From positions 1 to 33,272 of the IMG/VR virus record IMGVR_UViG_3300046000_006648: DNA of 33,272 nt; one strand, given 5' to 3'. Source of the stretch: a virus. Position numbers and translations under genes: made by a program. Shown here one piece after another: positions 6,178 to 13,379 of this stretch. Positions within the stretch are counted from its first letter, which is position 1; each line of letters opens with the position of its first letter. The notes beneath the pieces are model-generated. The model did not search any database, had not been told where the DNA came from, and saw only the letters and a list, made by a program, of their open reading frames with translations.

Positions 6178-8408
6178 AATATATAATTAAAGAATCAGGA
6201 ATTAGAGATATAAATCAAATAAAAAAAAGATATCCTAAAGCTAAAATTTACTTTCACCAAGATTTAGATGGAGTAACAACAGCCCTTGGTATGAAACATT
6301 ATTTAGAGCAAAACGGGATTAAAGTTGTTGATGCTGAGACTATACAATACGGAGATAAAGAATTTGCAATTAAAAAAACGGATGCTGGTGGTGATATTAT
6401 GCCTGTACTTGTGGATTTTGCTCACGGGAAACCAATGTTTGTAATACATACAGACCATCACGATAGTCAGGCTGGGGTTGAACCTGGCACCGCAACTAAT
6501 TTTAGACCGTCAAGATCTAACGTTGAAACAATATCACAAGTAGTTTCACCAAAAGAAATTTTTCCTTTTGATGATATTACTTTAATATCAACTGTGGACT
6601 CAGCCAATTTCTTGGCCCATAATATTACACAGGAAATGGTAATGAACTATTTGTTTAAATTTGATAAGGATAATAGTTTAAAATCTAACAAAATGTTAAT
6701 GGGACTTGTCACTAATAAGTTATTGTTGGCACTTAAAAATAAACCAAGATTTTTAGAAAATATTGTATTAGAAGCAAAACCATCTCTTTTAAGTATTTTA
6801 AATAATATAAGAGATCAGGTAAAAAAATATGGTTATGCTAGCGAAGTTGAAATGGTTAAAAACCAAGAAGAGTATGTTGAACGAATGAAAACAAGTGAGA
6901 ATGTTAAATTTGTTGGACCAATAATAGTACAATATGGTGGGGGTAATATGAGAAACCCTGGATCTTATGATAGATACACTCCTTTTAGAAATAATCCAGA
7001 TAAAGACTTCATAGTACTTGCTTGGGGAATGGGGTTAGTGCAGGCATCTTGTAATCCATTTAAAGGGGATAGGGCATTAAAGGGGGTTGATTTAGGTGAA
7101 ATGAAAAATGAAGTACTTAGTAAGTTTGAACCACTATTAAAAGGAATGACTATTACGTTTGGTACTTTAAAAAGAGTTTCAGAAATAAAGGCAGAACAAG
7201 ATTCTGTTGGTTTTACATATAAAGATTTAATTGCAATATATGGGAATCGCCCATCATTTAAAGTACAAGGCGGGGAAAAAACTGTAGACATTATAAAAAA
7301 CATATCAGAAACCCTTTATAAAAGACTATCAACTAAACAAAAAGAGATGTTGGATAGGATAAGTGTAAATGGTTGGGACGTTGTAATGGCAAACTCAGGA
7401 GGACATAAATGTATTACAAACATATCAGGACTTAGTTACTTATTCAGGGATTCTAAAAAAGACGAAACATCAACGTACGACAACCCAAAACTACAAGCAA
7501 TATCTGATTATACGGGTAATAATACATTTGTGAACGATATAAAAGGTAAATTAAAGAAATATAACTTTTTAACTGATCCTCAAATTAATGCGGCTATTAG
7601 ACAAATTGAAAAAGAAGGTGGTATACAACCAAAAGAGGATGAAAATAAAATATCCAGCTATGTTGATTTAACTAAAGCAATACAAGACGAGTTTGTTAGT
7701 GTTTTAAACCAAAAAATACAAGGACAAACAAATTTGACCGAATCTAAATCAAACAATAAAAAATATTTTGTTGATGAAAGCAAAATTAAAGGTGCAGGTA
7801 AAGGGGTTTTTGCGAAAACAGATATTAAAAAAGGAGAAACGATAGGATTACTTCACACAATAAAAAAGTTAGGATCGGAATACGATTTCACAGAACTTGG
7901 AAAAATGCATAACCATAACGATAAACCAACGTGTCATAATAAAAAAGTTGGAAATAAAAGATATTTGGTGGCATCAAAAAATCTTAAAAAGGGCGATGAA
8001 TTAACAACAGATTATACATTACAGCCAGATCTTGAACAACCACAAAAAAATTGGGGGACAATTAAAGAAAATAAAGAAATGAGACCTGAAATTGATGGGT
8101 ATAGAACATATTCACCATTTAAAAATTTAGAATATATAATTGTTAACGGTGATGGTATTGATTGTAATAATATAGTATACGATTTAGTCTTAATTGGTAA
8201 CAATGGTAAAGTAAAATTCTGTAAAAAGAATTCTGGAACTTATTTTTTAAAGGGTGCAACAAAAATTGTTGAAATACCATTTAAAAATAACGAAAAATAT
8301 TCTGACGTTTTTAAATCAAGCGAAACGTTTAATGAATGGTTAAAAGAAAAAATTAAAGAAATTGATGTTAAAAAAGAGATATTGAATGGCTTTTTAATAA
8401 AACATTGA
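6174..8408 (+). CDS. DHH phosphoesterase-like protein fused to a SET-like domain
   Basis: 744 aa. The N-terminal region looks like a DHH-family phosphoesterase: HQDLDGVTTAL (28-38), a Val-Asp at 80-81 and the name-giving HTDHHDSQ (92-99), then a GGH motif around 409-411 resembling DHHA1. These Asp/His residues would bind two metal ions and hydrolyse phosphodiesters of nucleotides or short DNA/RNA. Residues about 525-620 resemble a SET lysine-methyltransferase domain: KGAGKGVFAKTDIKKGE (539-555), NHNDKPTC (580-587) and GDELTTDY (607-614). A further C-terminal domain of about 125 residues is unrecognised. The N-terminus has a short tag-like MKYIIKES with I-K-E. It is coupled to the preceding tagged gene. 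I know of no described fusion of these two domains; the individual calls are good but not certain. Confidence 0.8.
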   Translation: MKYIIKESGIRDINQIKKRYPKAKIYFHQDLDGVTTALGMKHYLEQNGIKVVDAETIQYGDKEFAIKKTDAGGDIMPVLVDFAHGKPMFVIHTDHHDSQAGVEPGTATNFRPSRSNVETISQVVSPKEIFPFDDITLISTVDSANFLAHNITQEMVMNYLFKFDKDNSLKSNKMLMGLVTNKLLLALKNKPRFLENIVLEAKPSLLSILNNIRDQVKKYGYASEVEMVKNQEEYVERMKTSENVKFVGPIIVQYGGGNMRNPGSYDRYTPFRNNPDKDFIVLAWGMGLVQASCNPFKGDRALKGVDLGEMKNEVLSKFEPLLKGMTITFGTLKRVSEIKAEQDSVGFTYKDLIAIYGNRPSFKVQGGEKTVDIIKNISETLYKRLSTKQKEMLDRISVNGWDVVMANSGGHKCITNISGLSYLFRDSKKDETSTYDNPKLQAISDYTGNNTFVNDIKGKLKKYNFLTDPQINAAIRQIEKEGGIQPKEDENKISSYVDLTKAIQDEFVSVLNQKIQGQTNLTESKSNNKKYFVDESKIKGAGKGVFAKTDIKKGETIGLLHTIKKLGSEYDFTELGKMHNHNDKPTCHNKKVGNKRYLVASKNLKKGDELTTDYTLQPDLEQPQKNWGTIKENKEMRPEIDGYRTYSPFKNLEYIIVNGDGIDCNNIVYDLVLIGNNGKVKFCKKNSGTYFLKGATKIVEIPFKNNEKYSDVFKSSETFNEWLKEKIKEIDVKKEILNGFLIKH

Positions 8409-8459
8409 TATTTATTTCTACAAATCATTTGACAAATCAAAATAACTTACTTAAATTTG
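8409..8459 (+). promoter_or_regulatory. Bacteroidota-type promoter, with TATTTATT just upstream
   Basis: TTTG at 8428-8431, 20 nt, then TAAATTTG at 8452-8459, matching the Bacteroidota -33/-7 consensus. TATTTATT at 8409-8416 may be a second, phage-type element. Just downstream, a hairpin (TTAGG, loop GAAAGA, CCTAA) resembles the first hairpin of the large RNA at 8729. Confidence 0.7.
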
Positions 8460-8520
8460 TAAAACAATTAGGGAAAGACCTAATGTTAAGTTGAAATATT
8501 AACCTTTAAACTGTGGTGAG

Positions 8521-8676
8521 ATGTCAGAAGACAATAACACTGTAGAATCTAAAGAACTTGTAATTTACGGTTACAAAAATTCTGAGGGAAAGATGTTTTG
8601 GACATCTAACCTTGAATTTGCGAACATCCGAGCAAATTACTTCGGTACTTTTGATGTCTACGAAGAAAAAAATTAA
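8521..8676 (+). CDS. Small hypothetical protein, 51 aa
   Basis: ATG 8521 to TAA 8674-8676, MSEDNNTVESKELVIYGYKN and so on. It is soluble and compact with several aromatic residues (MFWTSNLEF, NYFGTFDVY). It lies about 60 nt after the -7 element, giving a leader with at least one hairpin. Unknown function. Codon use is like the neighbouring real genes. Confidence 0.6.
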   Translation: MSEDNNTVESKELVIYGYKNSEGKMFWTSNLEFANIRANYFGTFDVYEEKN

Positions 8677-8693
8677 AAAAGTTCACAAAGTAC

Positions 8694-8724
8694 TTGACAA
8701 AACAAAATAAACGTCGTAACTTTG
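8694..8724 (+). promoter_or_regulatory. Bacteroidota-type promoter of the large RNA
   Basis: TTGAC at 8694-8698 and TAACTTTG at 8717-8724 with 20 nt between TTG and TA. Transcription should start near 8729. The same layout with a matching first hairpin lies 265 bp upstream. Confidence 0.8.
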
Positions 8725-8728
8725 TAAA

Positions 8729-9657
8729 ACAAATCAGGAAAAGACCTGAAACGTTCTTTGAAAAATTAGATTATCCGTTCGGATAAAGTTTCATCAGATT
8801 AATTGATGAGTAATTGGAATAGGAATTCCACCTTTAAACGATAAAGATATTGGGCCGTGTATAGTCCATAAAATAAACTACGAAAGTAGGATAAAGTGAA
8901 TCGGAAGTGTAACCGATTTGCGGTTTGGGTAACCGAACTTGAGTACACAAGCGGGATACCGTATAACCTTTAGTACCGAGGTCAACGATGTAGGGAAAGT
9001 GGTTAAACGATTGGGCGATGTGGGTCGTCTGATTGAGGTGGGAACACCAATAGGAATAACCCGTAGGGATATTGCAAAAAATAAGATTATCCGATTTTAT
9101 TATTGCGTGTTCCAATACGATAGGATACTTAAAACCGAAAGGTATGATAACAAACGGGTGGTGCCGAAATTATCCTTGATAAACTTCTACCAAGGAGTTA
9201 ATCACGAAGTAATCTTGAAATATGGAGATGGGGACATTTCAAGGAGTAGTTTGGTATTTCGTTGTTCAAAAGATAACGAAGCTGAAAGACGGACCACTAC
9301 TTCTATCAATCCACGACACAAAAACTTTACAGAAATTAAGTAAAACTAAGAACTATAAAGCAAAAGTGTTCGTCAGGTAATAGTGAAAGGTGACTACATA
9401 GTAATGAGCTGTTCATTGCATAGGAAGACCGCAAGTTGACCTATATTCTTACCAAAAACCTCTAACCTCGCAAGGGTCAACTGGGAAGGCATTCTCGGAG
9501 AGAGTTGAGTAATGAGAGAGTAACTAGTACCTCAAGGAGTGATTCACCTAAATAATCGTCACTGAGAAGTACCATTCAAAAGATGGTGGATACGAAGGGA
9601 AACAATAATCCTTCAAAAGATTCTCACAGAAACGTATAATCTCAGCGTTCTTTTTTA
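8729..9657 (+). ncRNA. Large ornate structured RNA, about 0.93 kb (family not assigned)
   Basis: This stretch has a strong promoter, an intrinsic terminator-like end (stem 9627-9650 followed by T6) and no convincing gene. The only long frame (8939-9343) has composition and codon use unlike neighbouring genes. Compact hairpins are dense: TCAGG/CCTGA, TTATCC-GTTC-GGATAA, TCATCA/TGATGA, TGGAAT/ATTCCA, CTAC-GAAA-GTAG, AATCGG/CCGATT, CGGTT/AACCG, GGTG-GGAA-CACC, ACC-GAAA-GGT and ACCAT/ATGGT. GNRA tetraloops occur several times. A boxA-like GTTCTTTGA lies near its start (8753). Size, phage setting and closeness to a tRNA array recall the GOLLD and ROOL giant RNAs, which are known from phages and often sit near tRNAs. 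I cannot confirm membership without a covariance search. Its function would be structural or regulatory; unknown. Confidence 0.8.
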
Positions 9658-9684
9658 GGTTTAAAATCTTATAAGAAAAAAATT

Positions 9685-9718
9685 GATGGATGCAGATAAT
9701 ATTTGTATCCATTTTTTT
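9685..9718 (+). terminator. Intrinsic terminator
   Basis: ATGGATGC (9686-9693), 11-nt loop, GTATCCAT (9705-9712), followed by T7. It backs up the weaker hairpin-T6 at 9627-9656 and closes the large-RNA transcription unit. Confidence 0.8.
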
Positions 9719-9746
9719 GTGCATTAATTTTTTTTACATATCTTTG
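9716..9746 (+). promoter_or_regulatory. Bacteroidota-type promoter, probable leaderless mRNA
   Basis: TTTG at 9716-9719, 19 nt, TATCTTTG at 9739-9746. The ATG of the next gene (9751) follows after exactly 4 nt, so the transcript probably begins at or next to the start codon. It overlaps the terminator's T-run. Confidence 0.75.
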
Positions 9747-9750
9747 ATGT

Positions 9751-10170
9751 ATGGTAAACGATGACAAAATAGGAAAAGCAATTTCAGACAAACATATTAA
9801 GGCGGTTAAAAAACTAACTAAAAATATGTTAATTACTCCATCACAAAATGATGGGTATTATTTGGACAGTGATCTAAATAACTCAGTTATTAAAATTAAA
9901 TCAGTTAGAAAGTATTCGCACAGACGTACACAATGGTTAGAAAACAAAGAAAAATATGTATACGAAATTGATGTTATTGTTGATATGAGATCTAAAGGAG
10001 AGTATTACTATTACGGAACTAACCATTATTGCCAACGAAACGCTAAAAGATATAACAAATACTATAGAAGTGCCATTTTAGGTGCGGTAACACAAGAACT
10101 AAAATATTTTGGAATTGATAACCGTGAAATGAATATTGTTATTTCAAAAATTGAGTACAAAGAAATTTGA
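9751..10170 (+). CDS. Hypothetical protein, 139 aa, probably leaderless
   Basis: MVNDDKIGKAISDKHIKAV start. It is basic with a Tyr-rich centre (GEYYYYGTNHYCQRNAKRYN), suggesting nucleic-acid contact, but there is no known family. The start sits 4 nt after a TATCTTTG -7 element, the same spacing as three other genes here (12443, 13626, 15090). A second promoter follows its stop. Confidence 0.8.
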   Translation: MVNDDKIGKAISDKHIKAVKKLTKNMLITPSQNDGYYLDSDLNNSVIKIKSVRKYSHRRTQWLENKEKYVYEIDVIVDMRSKGEYYYYGTNHYCQRNAKRYNKYYRSAILGAVTQELKYFGIDNREMNIVISKIEYKEI

Positions 10171-10197
10171 TAGATTAAAAAAAAATCATTACATTTA
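10166..10197 (+). promoter_or_regulatory. Bacteroidota-type promoter
   Basis: TTTG at 10166-10169, 20 nt, TACATTTA at 10190-10197 (one mismatch to TAnnTTTG). It would give a leader of about 10 nt for the gene at 10212. Confidence 0.55.
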
Positions 10198-10211
10198 CAT
10201 AAATAAAAGAT

Positions 10212-10478
10212 ATGGCAACACTAAAACACGTAACGATAGTACACCCGAAGTACGGTGAAGTTTTGAATGAGACATTCATTGATGAAGTACAGTTTAAGAT
10301 ATTCTTAAATATGGTACACTCCTCAATTGAATTGAGTCAGGACTTGACAACTTTCAACGGGAAAGATTTTTTAATCCACGTACCCGTTACAATATTAAAG
10401 GAGTGTTTGATTCTTGGTCTAGCAAAGGAGGTATCCATGGCTGAAATGGTAGTTGCGAAATCCAAGTTAGAGGGGTAG
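10212..10478 (+). CDS. Hypothetical protein, 88 aa
   Basis: MATLKHVTIVHPKYGEVLNE start. Alpha/beta, with a hydrophobic core and no motif I recognise. It has its own promoter and is followed by a strong terminator at 10541, so it may be a single-gene transcript. The 60 nt between stop and terminator fold partially and might be a small 3' RNA element. Confidence 0.75.
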   Translation: MATLKHVTIVHPKYGEVLNETFIDEVQFKIFLNMVHSSIELSQDLTTFNGKDFLIHVPVTILKECLILGLAKEVSMAEMVVAKSKLEG

Positions 10479-10540
10479 TTTCTTTGTTAATCTTTAAAAC
10501 AAAGTGGTGGCAGATCGGTTCACAGTCCGTGGACGACCCA

Positions 10541-10570
10541 AAAAAGGTGAGAGAAATCTCACCTTTTTTT
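10541..10570 (+). terminator. Intrinsic terminator
   Basis: AGGTGAGA, GAAA tetraloop, TCTCACCT followed by a T-run (10564-10570). The flanking A-run extends the stem, so it may act in both directions. Confidence 0.9.
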
Positions 10571-10580
10571 ATTGATGTGA

Positions 10581-10588
10581 TATTTATT
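10581..10588 (+). promoter_or_regulatory. TATTTATT-type candidate phage promoter
   Basis: TATTTATT 3 nt before ATG 10592, right after a terminator, so transcription of the next gene must restart here. Confidence 0.45.
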
Positions 10589-10591
10589 AAT

Positions 10592-10960
10592 ATGAATATT
10601 AATGAAATCATAAAAAAGGTATTAAGAGAGGAATTTTTAAATGATTCTGTTATCTATGAGGATGTATTCGGATCAGTTGAAGAAGTTAATTTTTTAAATG
10701 AAGCGGAATACCAAGGAAGAAAGGTCCAACTTGGAAAAATTATGCAAGGTGACATTAAAAAATTTAAGGTTTATGTTAAAAACGACAAAGGAAAAGTCGT
10801 TAAGGTAAATTTTGGTTTTGGTGGAAAATCTGCAAAAGGAAAAAGAATGGTTATTAAAAAGAATAACCCTGAAAGAAGAAGATCATTTAGAGCAAGAATG
10901 AATTGTGATAACCCAGGTCCGAGATGGAAACCAAGATATTGGGCTTGTAGAACTTGGTAA
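10592..10960 (+). CDS. Tagged protein with conserved Cys/Trp-rich C-terminal phage domain
   Basis: 122 aa from ATG 10592. The longer open frame from 10484 runs through the terminator and is not credible. The N-terminal tag is MNINEIIKKVLREEF with L-R-E at 11-13. The body has a beta domain (KKFKVYVKNDKGKVVKVNFG) and a distinctive tail: NPERRRSFRARMNCDNPGP, then RWKPRYWACRTW. I recall the pattern NPE(R/K)RxSFRAR..CDNPGP..ARYWSC from proteins of other tailed phages, where the function is not established. The restart after a terminator with a TATTTATT motif fits a late virion gene. Its two Cys residues might bind metal or be disulfide-linked. Confidence 0.85.
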   Translation: MNINEIIKKVLREEFLNDSVIYEDVFGSVEEVNFLNEAEYQGRKVQLGKIMQGDIKKFKVYVKNDKGKVVKVNFGFGGKSAKGKRMVIKKNNPERRRSFRARMNCDNPGPRWKPRYWACRTW

Positions 10961-10983
10961 ATAAAATTAAAAATTAAAAAAAA

Positions 10984-11433
10984 ATGAAAAGTTATAGTAA
11001 AATTAGACACATTAAAGAGGCAAACCAAAAAATTGAAGATAATTTTTTAAGTGAGCAAAAAATACTTAATACAGTAAGAGCTGGTCTTGCGGGTGCAGGA
11101 ACAAACATAAAAACCGCAGCAACAAATGTTTTTGACTCGTCTCAGGATATTGATAAAAGTAGACAACTTGAGGGGTTATTTAAAAAAGTAAAAGTTAGAT
11201 CTGAATACTTAGATAAACAATTGGATTATTTAACACAAGAATTAACACAACTTCAACAAAAAATGAATGAATTGGGTGCTGCTAAACCTAATTATGCCGA
11301 TGAAGTTAAAACAGTAACACCTATGATTACAAACTATGTAAACAACATTGCGAATTTGAAAAAAGTAGGTGAAAATTTAAGAAACACTAATATAGAATAT
11401 GCTGCCGGTGGTGGCCAAGTGGCGAACAAATAA
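10984..11433 (+). CDS. Tagged coiled-coil protein
   Basis: 149 aa. The N-terminus (MKSYSKIRHIKEANQKIEDN, then FLSEQ) has (I/L)xE sites at I-K-E 10-12 and L-S-E 22-24. The tail of the tag matches the xYLSEQ/xYLAEQ endings at 23919 and 11767. A small Ala/Gly segment follows (VRAGLAGAGTNIKTAATNV), then a clear heptad-repeat helix (DKQLDYLTQELTQLQQKM). No known family. It lies in a run of tagged genes behind the 10581 motif. An internal virion or scaffold-core role is plausible by analogy with T4. Confidence 0.85.
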   Translation: MKSYSKIRHIKEANQKIEDNFLSEQKILNTVRAGLAGAGTNIKTAATNVFDSSQDIDKSRQLEGLFKKVKVRSEYLDKQLDYLTQELTQLQQKMNELGAAKPNYADEVKTVTPMITNYVNNIANLKKVGENLRNTNIEYAAGGGQVANK

Positions 11434-11441
11434 TATAAAGT

Positions 11442-11741
11442 ATGGGAAAAATAATGATAACAGAAAAACAATTGGAAGAAATTGTTAGGTCATTGAAAGA
11501 GAATCAAGAAGAAGGTTCTTATATGGCAAAACAACAACTATTCACAATTGCAACATTAGCACAAAAAATGTGGGAGATGATGGAAGACGGTGACCAACTT
11601 GAAGATTGGATGGAAACCAAAATTGCACAATCAGAACAATCAATCACATCTGTTGTTAAATCATTTATGTATGATAGTGCTGAGGAAAGAATGAAAGGTG
11701 GTAATAATTTAAATTTTGATGATTTAATCATCGGGATGTAA
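11442..11741 (+). CDS. Tagged small acidic helical protein
   Basis: 99 aa. The tag MGKIMITEKQLEEIVRSLKE contains I-T-E (6-8) and L-K-E (18-20). The body is Met-rich and helical (LAQKMWEMMEDGDQLEDWME). The start follows the previous stop by 8 nt. Similar T/S-E-x-x-L-x-x-I-V-x-x-(L/I)-K-E tags occur at 17434, 18348 and 18666. Confidence 0.8.
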   Translation: MGKIMITEKQLEEIVRSLKENQEEGSYMAKQQLFTIATLAQKMWEMMEDGDQLEDWMETKIAQSEQSITSVVKSFMYDSAEERMKGGNNLNFDDLIIGM

Positions 11742-11766
11742 ATAAAAAAAATAAAAAATAAATAAA

Positions 11767-12372
11767 ATGAAAAGTTACTTAATTACGGAAGAAGAAAAAA
11801 ATCGCATTTTAAATATGCATAAAAGAAGATCGGCAAATCATTATTTGGCTGAACAACTTACTAGTGGGGACCCAACACCCGACGAATATAAAGATTTGAT
11901 TGGAAAAACTGTTATATTTAAATATAAAAATACAATTGAAATAACCTCAAAAACTTCTCCAAGTGATGTGTGGTACGACGATACAATTAGAGAGTTAGGA
12001 CCTGAAGATAGAAAGGTATACGATAACGTAATTAACAGCCCAATCAGAGGTAAAATTACTGCGGTTATTGGGGCGACATCTGATAACTTTGCTATTGTTA
12101 AGTTAACTGTTAAAAATATTAGTCCTGAATTAGGTTTTTCATTATTTCGTGAAGAAGATAATATCATATATAGATGTGGAACAAATACTTTTGAAGCTGA
12201 TATTGAAATTAGTCAGGCTGCGAGTGTAAATGGGCCATTTTTTGAAGATAAAATTGTAAATGTTGGATATACTTGTCCTTCCTTATCACAGTATTTAGAG
12301 TCAAAATTACCTTGTGGTAACTTTGATTTTTCTATGAAGGATAATGAAAGATTACCTAATACATTATCTTAA
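11767..12372 (+). CDS. Tagged beta-rich protein
   Basis: 201 aa. The tag MKSYLITEEEKNRILNMHKR is followed by RSANHYLAEQ, giving L-A-E at 27-29. The body is beta-rich with an OB- or SH3-like feel (LIGKTVIFKYKNTIEITSK, GKITAVIGATSDNFAIVKLT) and has three Cys residues in the last 60 residues. No family recognised. It is the last gene before a strong terminator, so 10592-12372 appears to be one unit of four tagged proteins. Confidence 0.85.
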   Translation: MKSYLITEEEKNRILNMHKRRSANHYLAEQLTSGDPTPDEYKDLIGKTVIFKYKNTIEITSKTSPSDVWYDDTIRELGPEDRKVYDNVINSPIRGKITAVIGATSDNFAIVKLTVKNISPELGFSLFREEDNIIYRCGTNTFEADIEISQAASVNGPFFEDKIVNVGYTCPSLSQYLESKLPCGNFDFSMKDNERLPNTLS

Positions 12373-12391
12373 AATAAAATATATTGAAATG

Positions 12392-12424
12392 AATCCCCCT
12401 TTCTTTATTGACTGGGGGATTTTT
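12392..12424 (+). terminator. Intrinsic terminator after the tagged-gene unit
   Basis: AATCCCCC (12392-12399), 14-nt loop, GGGGGATT (12414-12421), then T-run. It ends the 10592-12372 unit. Confidence 0.9.
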
Positions 12425-12438
12425 ATTTACTATATTTG
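12408..12438 (+). promoter_or_regulatory. Bacteroidota-type promoter, probable leaderless mRNA
   Basis: TTG at 12408-12410 inside the terminator loop, 20 nt, TATATTTG at 12431-12438, then 4 nt to ATG 12443. Confidence 0.7.
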
Positions 12439-12442
12439 TCAT

Positions 12443-12628
12443 ATGTATGTAATAGTTAAACACGTTTTAAAACCAAATTCTGTACCTGTAAAGTATCTAC
12501 CGGTAATTTTGTTGAATAGTGATACTGAGGTTTGGGAATTTGATACCGAAGAAGAGGCTGAAAAAATGAGAGACATATTTCAAGCCAATTCAGATTCTGA
12601 TCACAAATATCAGGTTAAGAAAATATAA
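12443..12628 (+). CDS. Small hypothetical protein, 61 aa, probably leaderless
   Basis: Start at ATG 12443 (MYVIVKHVLKPNSVPVKYLP). The open frame extends upstream to 12344, but that part would cross the terminator and promoter. A compact alpha/beta fold with EVWEFDTEEEAEKMRDIFQ, which resembles many small phage proteins of unknown role. It has the TAnnTTTG-N4-ATG arrangement. The first tRNA follows 6 nt after the stop, so this gene may be co-transcribed with tRNA-Arg. Confidence 0.75.
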   Translation: MYVIVKHVLKPNSVPVKYLPVILLNSDTEVWEFDTEEEAEKMRDIFQANSDSDHKYQVKKI

Positions 12629-12634
12629 TAATAT

Positions 12635-12711
12635 GGTCCGCTAGCTCAGATGGATAGAGCAACTGCCTTCTAAGCAGTAGGTCTCAGGTTCGACTCCTGA
12701 GCGGATCACCA
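12635..12711 (+). tRNA. tRNA-Arg (anticodon TCT), CCA encoded
   Basis: Acceptor GGTCCGC/GCGGATC, anticodon stem ACTGC/GCAGT with loop CTTCTAA, T arm with TTCGACT. The CCA end is encoded. It reads AGA, the dominant Arg codon in AT-rich genomes. Confidence 0.95.
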
Positions 12712-12722
12712 AAACAAAAACA

Positions 12723-12839
12723 ATGGAAGAAATTTTAGAATTAATCCACAATGAGTTCATAAACTCCGAAGAATATGATATTTTCTTAAAAAGATTGGAG
12801 GAAGAACAAGAAATTTATTTAAAAACACTTGTCAAATAG
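12723..12839 (+). CDS. Small acidic helical protein, 38 aa
   Basis: ATG 12723 to TAG 12837-12839: MEEILELIHNEFINSEEYDI onward. Almost entirely helical, Glu/Leu-rich. It starts 11 nt after tRNA-Arg. A promoter overlaps its 3' end. No family. Confidence 0.55.
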   Translation: MEEILELIHNEFINSEEYDIFLKRLEEEQEIYLKTLVK

Positions 12840-12858
12840 AAAATTTTGACTAAATTTG
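12828..12858 (+). promoter_or_regulatory. Bacteroidota-type promoter
   Basis: CTTG at 12828-12831, 19 nt, TAAATTTG at 12851-12858. A TATTTATA motif follows at 12891-12898, so both promoter types may act here. Confidence 0.65.
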
Positions 12859-12903
12859 TAAAAGAATTAAAACTTTTAGTAATAACGATATATTTATAAC
12901 AAA

Positions 12904-13014
12904 ATGAAAACAACTAATAAACATATGAACATTTGTAACCCGAGCATTCAGTGGTTGTGTAACGTGTATCGTACGCTTAAATCGCATATTAGGGCATTTT
13001 CGTTTATTAGTTGA
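12904..13014 (+). CDS. Possible 36-aa peptide or a small RNA
   Basis: ATG 12904 (MKTTNKHMNICNPSIQWLCN) to TGA 13012-13014. It follows TATTTATA at 12891 by 5 nt and is followed by a strong terminator. Codon use is richer in CG-containing codons than in neighbouring genes, so the transcript 12860-13078 could instead act as a small RNA. The arrangement (motif, short frame, terminator, then boxA and tRNAs) recurs at 19210-19387. Confidence 0.35.
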   Translation: MKTTNKHMNICNPSIQWLCNVYRTLKSHIRAFSFIS

Positions 13015-13048
13015 TAAAGATTAACTAAAAATATAAAAGAAATATAAG

Positions 13049-13078
13049 ACCCGAACTCAAAACAGTTCGGGTTTTTTT
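13049..13078 (+). terminator. Intrinsic terminator
   Basis: ACCCGAACT (13049-13057), loop CAAAAC, AGTTCGGGT (13064-13072), T-run. Very strong. Confidence 0.95.
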
Positions 13079-13092
13079 ATACCCAAAAATTT

Positions 13093-13164
13093 GGTCCCTT
13101 AGTTTAACTGGAAAAATACGACTCTTGTAAAGTTGAGTTGTCGGGTCAGTTCCGACAGGGACCT
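13093..13164 (+). tRNA. tRNA-Thr (anticodon TGT)
   Basis: Acceptor GGTCCCT/AGGGACC, anticodon stem CGACT/AGTTG with loop CTTGTAA, T loop CAGTTCC-like region with stem TCGG/CCGA. Not followed by CCA. The D loop is Asn/Ala-rich in A's and slightly unusual. Confidence 0.85.
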
Positions 13165-13180
13165 CAAACAAAAAGAAAAA

Positions 13181-13197
13181 GTTCTTTGACATATTGG
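13181..13197 (+). promoter_or_regulatory. boxA-like antitermination element
   Basis: GTTCTTTGACATATTGG. The same 17 bases occur at 19371-19387, and GTTCTTTGA also occurs at 22603 and 8753. The core resembles rrn boxA (E. coli CTCTTTAA), to which NusB/NusE bind. It lies at the head of a dense run of tRNAs. Confidence 0.55.
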
Positions 13198-13207
13198 CTT
13201 CATTAAT

Positions 13208-13278
13208 TGTCTCGTAGCCTAAAGGCAGGGCATCGGATTTTGGCTCCGAGTGTGTTGGTTCGAGTCCAGCCGAGACAA
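13208..13278 (+). tRNA. tRNA-Gln (anticodon TTG)
   Basis: Acceptor TGTCTCG/CGAGACA, anticodon stem TCGGA/TCCGA with loop TTTTGGC, T loop TTCGAGT. The U1-A72 pair is typical of Gln tRNAs. Confidence 0.95.
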
Positions 13279-13284
13279 CAATAA

Positions 13285-13371
13285 GGAAGATGAATCGCAG
13301 CGGCCTGTGACCCCGTCTTGAAAACGGGCGGTACCGAAAGGTATTGGGATCGACACCTACATCTTCCTCCA
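13285..13371 (+). tRNA. tRNA-Ser (anticodon TGA), CCA encoded
   Basis: Acceptor GGAAGAT/ATCTTCC, anticodon stem CCCGT/ACGGG with loop CTTGAAA, long variable arm (GGTACC-GAAA-GGTA) as expected for Ser. CCA encoded at 13369-13371. Confidence 0.95.
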
Positions 13372-13379
13372 ACATATAA

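Noticed and set aside
6965-7303. 112-aa minus-strand frame inside the DHH-SET gene
   Set aside because: Shadow of a strong plus-strand gene.
8939-9343. 134-aa open frame inside the large RNA
   Set aside because: Composition and codon use differ from real neighbours, no start context, and it is crossed by many perfect hairpins; better explained as structured RNA.
8729-9657. RNase P RNA or tmRNA
   Set aside because: I do not see the conserved RNase P core nor a tmRNA tag frame and Ala-type acceptor; length also exceeds both.
10484-10591. Upstream extension of the tagged gene at 10592
   Set aside because: It would translate through a strong terminator; the tag starts exactly at 10592.
12344-12442. 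Upstream extension of the gene at 12443
   Set aside because: It crosses a terminator and a promoter.
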